NCBI GenBank assembly: GCA_008501785.1
Contig: QQUD01001025.1
Location: 1-6,834 of the forward strand
Direction of reading: 5' to 3'
DNA length: 6,834 nt
From: Chloroflexota bacterium
GTDB lineage: Bacteria; Chloroflexota; Anaerolineae; Promineifilales; Promineifilaceae
In this document: one piece after another, positions 1 to 5,103 of the stretch
How the letters are laid out: each line of letters opens with the position of its first letter
Numbering within the stretch: the stretch's first letter is position 1
Made by a program: the position numbers and the translations under genes
Notes under the pieces: model-generated
Told to the model about the DNA's origin: nothing
Seen by the model: only the letters and a program-made list of their open reading frames with translations
Databases searched by the model: none

Positions 1-2570
1 AGTGTGCCATCGGCATTGTAACGGGCTAAATCACCGGTTTTGTAAATGGTGTCGCCAGTTCGATATGGATTCGGCAAAAAACGATCTTGAGTTAATTCGT
101 CGCGGTTGAGATAGCCTTGGGTGACGCCAGCGCCACCGATACAGAGTTCACCGATGATACCAACGGCCGTTTGCTGCAAATGCTCATCGAGAATGTAAAC
201 GCTGGTGTTGTCGATGGGACGGCCGATTGTGATCGGCACATTTCCTGGCTCAACTTTGGAAATTGTGGACCAGATGGTGGTTTCGGTGGGGCCGTACATG
301 TTCCACAATTCGCCGCCTTTGGTGAGCAGTTTGTTGGCCAGACGGCGTGGCAGCGGCTCGCCGCCGCAGAGCATTTTGAGATGGGAACGGCCGTTCCACT
401 CCGCATCCAACAACATTTGCCAGGTAGCCGGGGTAGCCTGCAACACCGTGCCTGCTACATCATCAATCAATTTTGCCAGACCATGCCCATCAACTGTCGT
501 TTCATCTGCCACAATCACCAGTTTTGCGCCCACATAGAGCGGCAAGAACATTTCTAAGCCATGAATGTCGAAGCTGATGGTTGTGACGGCTACCATCACA
601 TCGTCTGCGGTCATGCCGGGGGCTTTTGCCATCGACTGAATGAAGTTTGTCAAGCCACGGTGAGGCACTTTCACGCCTTTGGGCTTGCCGGTGGAACCTG
701 ATGTGTAAATGATGTAAGCCAGGTCGTCTAGTGTGGCTGTTGGGGCAGGGTTTTCAGTTGGTGAGTTTGCGAGGGCATCACTGATTTGGTCGATATTCAA
801 GATGGTGGTGCTGCTTTCGGGGAGATGGTCGATAACGGCCGTTTCCGTCACCAACAGCGGCATCTGTGAATCATGGATCATGTGTGCCAGTCGTTCACGC
901 GGATATTGTGGGTCCAGCGGGATGTAGGTTGCACCCGCTTTGAGCACACCCAGCAAACTAATAATTGTGTTGAGTGAGCGCCCTAAACAAATACCAACAA
1001 ATGTTCCAGGTTTGATTCCTTGTGCTTGCAAATAGTGGGCGAATTGGTTGGATTTCTCGTTAAGCTGTTGGTAGGTTAGGTGGTTGGTTTGGAAAGAAAC
1101 GGCCGTTTTCTCAGGTGTTCTTACTACTTGTGCCTCAATAAAATGATGAATAGGTGCATTCACCTGCGCCAATTCATAAGGCGGATTCCATTGATCCAAA
1201 ATCTGCGACCGCTCATCCTTGGTCAAATAAGGCAAAGTCAAGGCCAACCCATTTCCATGCTGCGACATTGCCACCAACAAACGTTGCAAATGTTGCAACA
1301 AACGAGACATGATGGACAAACTGAATACTTCTGGATCATATTCCAAGCGTAAAATCAAATCATCGTGATGGTAAGCCATCAATGTTAAGGGAAAATTGGT
1401 CTGGCCTTTGTAGTGAAATTCCCGATTTAACCACGCACCACCCCGCCCGCGCAGATTTGAGTTGAGATCGTAACGTTCAAACACAACCAACGTATCAAAC
1501 AAACTCGCCCCATCCGTCACATCACTCCATTTTTGCACATCAGATAATGGAGTATGTTCGTATGGACGAACGGCAACATGCTGTGCTCGAATTTGCTGCA
1601 AATAGCCTACCAGCGTCATACCTGATGCGATTTGTGCTCGAATCGGCAGCGTATTGATGAAAACACCGACCATATCCTGCAATCCATCCATCCCATGACG
1701 ACAAGCGCGGGTTGCCCCAAACACAACATCTTTATCGTTGGTGTAATGGTGCCATGCTAAACCCCAAGCACCTTGCACCAAAGTGTTCATTGTGACACCA
1801 TTTTGTGCTGCAAATGCAGCCATTTTTTGCACCGCATTGGCTGGCACAACAAGTTCTACTTCTTCAGATGCGGTGGCAACATGGGCATGGTTGTTCGTTT
1901 GCTTCGCAATCGCCAACGGGGTCGGTGCAGAAAATCCAGTTAGTTGGTCACGCCAATACGATTCACTTTGGGAGAAATCTTTCTCTTGATACCAGTTAAG
2001 GTATTCAGTAAAAGGGCGACGTTGTGGCAACTGTGGCGTTTCATCAGCAAGCAATGCATCGTAAGTTGAAAACAGTTCTTGTAAGATAATGGTGAAAGAA
2101 CGGCCGTCTAAAATTATATGGTGAAACGCCCAAACGCATTTAAACAAATCTTGATCAAATTGAAATAGATTAATTCGTAAAGCAGGTGCTTGGGCAAGGT
2201 CAAAGCCAGCTAGACGATCTTGTTTAACAAACGCTTGAAAACGGCTGTTTTGCACATCAGCGGGAAGCGACTGCCAATCATGTTGAATTATCTCTACCGG
2301 TGCATGTGCTTGAATAATTTGGCAAGGAAATTCAACATTTTCCCATTCAAATGAAGCTCGCAAAATATCATGTTTAGCAACAATAGAATTCCATGCTTGT
2401 TGAAACAGATCGAAATTTATCTGTTCACGAAGCGTCATCACAATATGCTGAGTATCCACACCAGAATGAGGGATCGATATCGAATGGAACAACATGCCAA
2501 CTTGCATAGGTGACAATGGTAAAAATTTTTCTGGCGCAAGATTCAAATCACTAACACGGTTTTCTGCCAT
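1..2570 (-). CDS. Non-ribosomal peptide synthetase, N-terminal condensation and adenylation domains (partial)
   Basis: This is the first 856 codons of an NRPS; the 3' end lies beyond position 1. The condensation domain (about residues 12-455) opens with LPLSPMQVGMLFHS and has the catalytic motif HHIILDG at 150-156, H151 being the expected general base. The adenylation domain (about 480 onward) shows A1 LTYQQL (498), A2 LKAGATYIPLD, A3 YTSGSTGKPKG (622-632), A4 FDIHGLEMF (D668), A5 NMYGPTE (757-763), A6 GELCIGGAG and A7 YKTGDL (843-848). A8-A10, the carrier domain and any later modules are outside the window. Aligned by eye to GrsA, the pocket residues are D668, I669, L672, Q711, L734, G736, M758, I766 and W767, giving DILQLGMIW, which resembles codes assigned to glycine. 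A condensation domain at the N-terminus implies that the substrate comes from another protein, or is an acyl starter. The start at 2570 has GAG eight bases upstream; an in-frame ATG at 2615 would add 15 residues (MEYIKIESFLKRELS) but lacks a ribosome site. Confidence 0.95.
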   Translation of the reverse strand, partial: MAENRVSDLNLAPEKFLPLSPMQVGMLFHSISIPHSGVDTQHIVMTLREQINFDLFQQAWNSIVAKHDILRASFEWENVEFPCQIIQAHAPVEIIQHDWQSLPADVQNSRFQAFVKQDRLAGFDLAQAPALRINLFQFDQDLFKCVWAFHHIILDGRSFTIILQELFSTYDALLADETPQLPQRRPFTEYLNWYQEKDFSQSESYWRDQLTGFSAPTPLAIAKQTNNHAHVATASEEVELVVPANAVQKMAAFAAQNGVTMNTLVQGAWGLAWHHYTNDKDVVFGATRACRHGMDGLQDMVGVFINTLPIRAQIASGMTLVGYLQQIRAQHVAVRPYEHTPLSDVQKWSDVTDGASLFDTLVVFERYDLNSNLRGRGGAWLNREFHYKGQTNFPLTLMAYHHDDLILRLEYDPEVFSLSIMSRLLQHLQRLLVAMSQHGNGLALTLPYLTKDERSQILDQWNPPYELAQVNAPIHHFIEAQVVRTPEKTAVSFQTNHLTYQQLNEKSNQFAHYLQAQGIKPGTFVGICLGRSLNTIISLLGVLKAGATYIPLDPQYPRERLAHMIHDSQMPLLVTETAVIDHLPESSTTILNIDQISDALANSPTENPAPTATLDDLAYIIYTSGSTGKPKGVKVPHRGLTNFIQSMAKAPGMTADDVMVAVTTISFDIHGLEMFLPLYVGAKLVIVADETTVDGHGLAKLIDDVAGTVLQATPATWQMLLDAEWNGRSHLKMLCGGEPLPRRLANKLLTKGGELWNMYGPTETTIWSTISKVEPGNVPITIGRPIDNTSVYILDEHLQQTAVGIIGELCIGGAGVTQGYLNRDELTQDRFLPNPYRTGDTIYKTGDLARYNADGT

Positions 2571-2644
2571 ACTAAGTTCTCTTTTCAGAAATGATTCAAT
2601 TTTTATGTACTCCATTCAGACAAAAGGCAGCATGAATAGAACTC

Positions 2645-2673
2645 ATTATCTTGTGTTATTAACCTTATGGTAA
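2645..2673 (-). promoter_or_regulatory. Possible NRPS promoter overlapped by a dyad
   Basis: Read on the minus strand, TTACCA (2673-2668) and GATAAT (2650-2645) are separated by 17 bases, a sigma-70-like layout with four of six and five of six consensus matches. Transcription would begin near 2638, leaving a leader of about 68 bases before the start at 2570. An imperfect 22-bp dyad at 2656-2677 (arms TTATTAACC and GGTAAATAA around TTAT, one mismatched pair) covers the -35 box and much of the spacer, where a repressor operator would sit. In AT-rich DNA such hexamers occur by chance, so this is tentative. Confidence 0.35.
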
Positions 2674-2962
2674 ATAAGAAATGGGTCTGGTTTATAAAAC
2701 TGGCCAATATTACAGGCGTATAAGAATTTTTGAAATTTTGGGCTGGGAAGACTTGAATTTATTTAGATTGATAAAAATACGACAAAAAAATCCTTTACAT
2801 TATTTCGACAAAATCAAACCCACTATACAAATACTAATCATTTCTTCACACTAAACTAACAACATTGTCTTGCATTAAATCTTTCGGGATTCAAACAATG
2901 AAAACAAACCTTCATCAAAAGAATTGAGACCATTCCCAACACCTTTCAACATGAGAAAAAAT

Positions 2963-2987
2963 AAAAGACCGAATAAAACGGTCTTTT
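2963..2987 (-). terminator. Rho-independent terminator of the response regulator gene
   Basis: A perfect 9-bp stem, AAAAGACCG (2963-2971) and CGGTCTTTT (2979-2987), encloses the 7-base loop AATAAAA. On the minus strand the hairpin is followed by TATTTTTT, a suitable uridine tract, and it starts about 49 bases after the receiver gene's stop codon. On the plus strand the stem is followed by only one more T, but no plus-strand gene ends here, so it most likely serves the minus-strand gene. Confidence 0.85.
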
Positions 2988-3035
2988 TCCAACTATTATG
3001 TATTCAACAAATGAATTTTAGTTTAGATATTTAGA

Positions 3036-3410
3036 TTAGTTTTGATCTTTTAAAACCGAGCGTAGGCTGTTTATCAAATCGGTCCGCGACATGGGTTTGA
3101 AGAGGTATTTGTCGGCCCCGGCTGCTAACCCTTCTGCTTCTGCGTTAAGGTGGGTTTTGCCACTGAGCATGACGATGGGCATATCGGCCGTTTCTGGCAA
3201 ATTGCGCAATGTTTTACAAACCGTAAGGCCGTCCATATCTGGCATCATAACGTCTAAAATCATCACATCTGGACGATTTTCGTTAACTTTCTCTAATGCT
3301 TCCATGCCTCCTTCAACGCCGGTTACAGCAAAACCGACTGGCTCTAACATCAGTCGCAACAAGTTGAGGGTCATGGGCTCGTCGTCTACAATGAGAACGG
3401 ATTGTTTCAT
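3036..3410 (-). CDS. Single-domain response regulator (CheY-like receiver)
   Basis: The 124-residue product is one receiver domain with no output domain. The acidic pocket is D9, D10 and E11 (LIVDDEP), the phosphate acceptor is D53 (MILDVMMPDMDG), the switch residue is S83 (PIVMLSGK), the aromatic switch is Y102 and the conserved lysine is K105 (KYLFKP). All residues for phosphorylation by a histidine kinase are present, so it probably acts by protein-protein contact or as a phosphorelay shuttle. No kinase is visible nearby, so the partner is unknown. The frame stays open to a TTG at 3425, but that codon overlaps the ribosome site GGAG (3423-3420), which sits nine bases before the ATG at 3410; the ATG start is therefore preferred. 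A terminator follows the stop, so the gene is probably monocistronic. Confidence 0.93.
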   Translation of the reverse strand: MKQSVLIVDDEPMTLNLLRLMLEPVGFAVTGVEGGMEALEKVNENRPDVMILDVMMPDMDGLTVCKTLRNLPETADMPIVMLSGKTHLNAEAEGLAAGADKYLFKPMSRTDLINSLRSVLKDQN

Positions 3411-3423
3411 TACTAAGTACTCC
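3411..3423 (-). promoter_or_regulatory. Ribosome binding site fixing the response-regulator start
   Basis: On the minus strand GGAG (3423-3420) is followed by nine bases and then ATG at 3410. This makes the upstream in-frame TTG at 3425 unlikely, since its first codons would be the ribosome site itself. The segment GAGTACTTAGT just before the start nearly matches GAGAACTTAGT in front of the NRPS start at 2570. Confidence 0.75.
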
Positions 3424-3434
3424 AAATAACTTCA

Positions 3435-3465
3435 TGGCGCAATAAAAAAATGATGGCTTGCGCCA
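3435..3465 (-). repeat. Inverted repeat upstream of the response regulator
   Basis: TGGCGCAA (3435-3442) and TTGCGCCA (3458-3465) form a perfect 8-bp inverted repeat around 15 bases. It begins 25 bases upstream of the receiver start. It may be a regulator binding site or, in RNA, a hairpin in the untranslated leader; it has no adjacent uridine tract on the minus strand that would make it a terminator. Confidence 0.55.
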
Positions 3466-3509
3466 GCAGATTTATATCAGTTGTAGGACAATATTCCCAT
3501 AAAGGTGTC

Positions 3510-3523
3510 GTGAATATTTTCAC
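3510..3523. promoter_or_regulatory. Small operator-like dyad in the divergent intergenic region
   Basis: GTGAA (3510-3514) and TTCAC (3519-3523) flank TATT, giving a 14-bp dyad between two divergently transcribed genes. It lies just upstream of the proposed promoter of the alkyltransferase-like gene and could bind a dimeric regulator. Short dyads arise often by chance in AT-rich sequence. Confidence 0.3.
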
Positions 3524-3533
3524 AGCAGATTTT

Positions 3534-3562
3534 GTGCCAAACGGCCGTTTCTCCCCTAAAAT
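3534..3562 (+). promoter_or_regulatory. Possible leaderless promoter of the alkyltransferase-like gene
   Basis: GTGCCA (3534-3539), a 17-base spacer and TAAAAT (3557-3562) give a sigma-70-like layout. The -10 box ends six bases before the ATG at 3569, so transcription would begin at or next to the start codon, and no Shine-Dalgarno sequence is present. The -35 match is only four of six. One copy of AACGGCCGTT occupies the first part of the spacer. Confidence 0.45.
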
Positions 3563-3568
3563 ACCTGC

Positions 3569-3943
3569 ATGACAACAAACTTCTACAAACAAGTCTACAA
3601 AGTTGTACAGCGCATACCGGCAGGCAAAGTGACCAGTTACGGCCGTATTGCCAACATGTTAGGCCGCCACAACGCTGCGCGAGCGGTAGGATACGCACTT
3701 AGCTCACTCAAACATCCCGATTCTGATGATCCTTACACATCCGCCACCGTGCCCTGGCAGCGTGTGATCAACAGCCAGGGTCGCATCAGCATCAACCACC
3801 GCGAAACAACCGCAAACAGACAAGCCATCATCCTGCGGGAAGAAGGCGTCGAAGTCAGCGAAGAACTGCGTGTCAACATGGATGTTTTCTTGTGGGAAGG
3901 GTTGCATTTGCTAGAAATTGACGATATTTTAGCGGGGAAGTAG
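3569..3943 (+). CDS. Alkyltransferase-like protein (ATL), MGMT fold without the catalytic cysteine
   Basis: The 124-residue product matches the DNA-binding domain of O6-alkylguanine-DNA alkyltransferases. Recognisable parts are IPAGKVTSYGRIA (Y24 equivalent to the tyrosine that helps flip the base), AARAVGYAL with R38 as the arginine finger, and VPWQRVINSQGRIS. In true alkyltransferases the last motif is PCHRV; here it is P62-W63-Q64-R65-V66, so the acceptor cysteine is tryptophan and suicide alkyl transfer is not possible. Known ATL proteins (E. coli YbaZ, S. pombe Atl1) bind O6-alkylguanine and hand the lesion to nucleotide excision repair, and this role is inferred here. The length suits the ATL family. 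The ATG at 3569 has no Shine-Dalgarno sequence but lies six bases after a -10-like box, so the message may be leaderless. It diverges from the response regulator. Confidence 0.92.
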   Translation: MTTNFYKQVYKVVQRIPAGKVTSYGRIANMLGRHNAARAVGYALSSLKHPDSDDPYTSATVPWQRVINSQGRISINHRETTANRQAIILREEGVEVSEELRVNMDVFLWEGLHLLEIDDILAGK

Positions 3944-3946
3944 CAA

Positions 3947-3972
3947 TCAGGTATCAGCCGTCAGGTATCAGC
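3947..3972 (+). repeat. Two tandem copies of TCAGGTATCAGC with 14-bp period
   Basis: TCAGGTATCAGC occurs at 3947-3958 and again at 3961-3972, with a two-base linker, giving a 14-bp period. It starts three bases after the stop codon of the alkyltransferase-like gene. The sequence is unrelated to the array at 3992-4033, yet the period is the same. Confidence 0.8.
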
Positions 3973-3991
3973 AAAGCTTACTCACCACCTG

Positions 3992-4033
3992 CAACTTGCC
4001 CCTTGTAACTTGCCCCTTGTAACTTGCCCCTCC
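3992..4033 (+). repeat. Three tandem copies of a 14-bp unit (C/T)AACTTGCCCCTTG
   Basis: Units lie at 3992-4005, 4006-4019 and 4020-4033; the first two differ at one base and the third ends CTCC. There are no spacers and no open frame across the array. The same unit recurs at 5057-5084 beyond the glycosyltransferase. It lies just upstream of the proposed promoter of that gene; its function is unknown. Confidence 0.9.
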
Positions 4034-4038
4034 CAAAT

Positions 4039-4067
4039 CTGACACCACACGTAAAATCCGCTACAAT
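4039..4067 (+). promoter_or_regulatory. Probable leaderless promoter of the glycosyltransferase gene
   Basis: CTGACA (4039-4044, five of six matches to the -35 consensus), exactly 17 bases, then TACAAT (4062-4067, five of six to the -10 consensus). The -10 box ends six bases before the GTG start at 4074, placing the transcription start at the start codon. No Shine-Dalgarno sequence is visible. The six-base gap is the same as for the alkyltransferase-like gene. Confidence 0.6.
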
Positions 4068-4073
4068 TCTAGT

Positions 4074-5051
4074 GTGAAACTTATCATTCAAATTCCATGT
4101 TATAACGAAGAAGAGACCTTGCCCCTGACGGTGGCTGAACTGCCACAGCACATTCCCGGCATCGCATGTTTAGAGACGTTGATTGTAGATGATGGCAGTG
4201 AGGATGAAACGGGAACCATCGCCCAAACCCTCGGCATCAACCACATCATCCGCCATCCACGCAACCTGGGACTCGCCAAAGCATTCCAAAACGGCCTCGA
4301 TGCCGCTTTGCACCTCGGAGCTGACATCATCGTCAACACCGATGCTGACAACCAATATCCCGGCGAATACATCCCTGAACTCGTTGGCCCCATCCTGCGC
4401 GGCGAAGCAGACATCGTGATTGCTAATCGCCAGGTCAATGAAATAGAACACTTTTCACCAATCAAAAAATTCCTGCAAAAAATTGGGAGTTGGACCGTAC
4501 GTACGGTTAGCGGCACAGATGTGCCAGATGCCGTCAGCGGTTTTCGCGCCTATTCAAGAGATGCAGCACTCCAGCTAAACATTCTCACACGCTTCAGCTA
4601 CACGCTCGATACCATCATTCAAGCTGGCAAAATGGGATTAATTGTAGAAAGCATCCCTGTACACACCAATGGGCCTACTCGTCCCTCCCGCCTTGCGCAC
4701 AGCATGTGGCACTTCATCAAAGCACAAGCCGGAACAATTTTGCGTCTTTACGCATTCTACGAACCACTGCGCACCTTCAGCTACATTGCCCTCCCATTCA
4801 TTATTACTGGCGCATATGCCTGGCTGCGATTTCTCTACTTCTATTTAACACAAGATGGCTACACAGGTCTAATTCAATCCATCACCATTGGCACAGGCTT
4901 GCTACTGGTTGGCGCACTAATATTCTTGTTTGGTGTGCAGGCAGACATCACCAGCAAACATCGCCAACTTACCCAAGAAACATTGTATCGACTCAAAAAA
5001 CTAGAATTATCCCAAAATCAACCAAATTCTAAGCCCACAGAACCATCCTAA
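4074..5051 (+). CDS. Family 2 glycosyltransferase, membrane-anchored, polyprenyl-phosphate glycosyltransferase-like
   Basis: The 325-residue protein has an N-terminal GT-A catalytic domain and two C-terminal membrane segments. Motifs are IPCYNEEETLP (residues 7-17), the nucleotide-binding VDDGS (38-42), the metal-binding D90-A-D92 within NTDADNQYPG, and VSGFRAYSRDAA (154-165), all typical of the DPM1/GtrB-type branch of family 2. Hydrophobic stretches at about 234-257 and 266-288 should anchor it in the membrane, followed by a basic, amphipathic tail (KHRQLTQETLYRLKKLE). This architecture suits transfer of a sugar from a nucleotide donor to a polyprenyl phosphate for cell-surface glycan or lipid assembly; the actual sugar cannot be read. 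The start is GTG at 4074, which keeps the LIIQIPCYNEE core close to the N-terminus. It is flanked by matching 14-bp repeat arrays. AOR follows 52 bases downstream with no terminator between. Confidence 0.92.
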   Translation: MKLIIQIPCYNEEETLPLTVAELPQHIPGIACLETLIVDDGSEDETGTIAQTLGINHIIRHPRNLGLAKAFQNGLDAALHLGADIIVNTDADNQYPGEYIPELVGPILRGEADIVIANRQVNEIEHFSPIKKFLQKIGSWTVRTVSGTDVPDAVSGFRAYSRDAALQLNILTRFSYTLDTIIQAGKMGLIVESIPVHTNGPTRPSRLAHSMWHFIKAQAGTILRLYAFYEPLRTFSYIALPFIITGAYAWLRFLYFYLTQDGYTGLIQSITIGTGLLLVGALIFLFGVQADITSKHRQLTQETLYRLKKLELSQNQPNSKPTEPS

Positions 5052-5056
5052 CCTTG

Positions 5057-5084
5057 CAACTTGCCCCTTGCAACTTGCCCCTTA
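5057..5084 (+). repeat. Second array of the 14-bp unit CAACTTGCCCCTTG
   Basis: Two units lie at 5057-5070 and 5071-5084, the second ending TTA. A degenerate half unit, AACCTTG (5050-5056), overlaps the end of the glycosyltransferase gene. The first unit is identical to the one at 3992-4005 and has the same orientation. The array fills most of the 52-base gap before AOR and ends five bases before the AOR Shine-Dalgarno sequence. Confidence 0.9.
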
Positions 5085-5103
5085 CCCCAAAGGAGATTCC
5101 CAA

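Larger units (their letters stand above)
2571..3035. other. AT-rich intergenic region between NRPS and response regulator
   Basis: These 465 bases hold no convincing gene: short frames in all directions lack recognisable protein features and ribosome sites. The half near the NRPS has a possible promoter and a 22-bp dyad. The half near the response regulator has a clear terminator at 2963-2987. The middle, about 2680-2960, is AT-rich with A and T runs and two copies of CGACAAAA (near 2780 and 2807); I see no RNA gene there, though a small RNA cannot be excluded by eye. Confidence 0.6.

Noticed and set aside
117..557. Plus-strand open frames opposite the NRPS (such as 117-557 and 205-537)
   Set aside because: They lie opposite clear adenylation-domain motifs, lack ribosome sites and have no recognisable protein features; they are shadows of the NRPS.
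3411..3425. Upstream TTG start for the response regulator at 3425
   Set aside because: The TTG overlaps the GGAG ribosome site of the ATG at 3410, and receiver domains normally begin a few residues before the VDDE motif, as the ATG start gives.
3992..4033. CRISPR array
   Set aside because: The units are only 14 bp and directly adjacent with no unique spacers; no cas genes are visible.
4100..4516. Minus-strand frames within the glycosyltransferase (4100-4516, 4170-4451)
   Set aside because: They lie antisense to the catalytic core with its DDGS and DAD motifs and have no coding evidence of their own.
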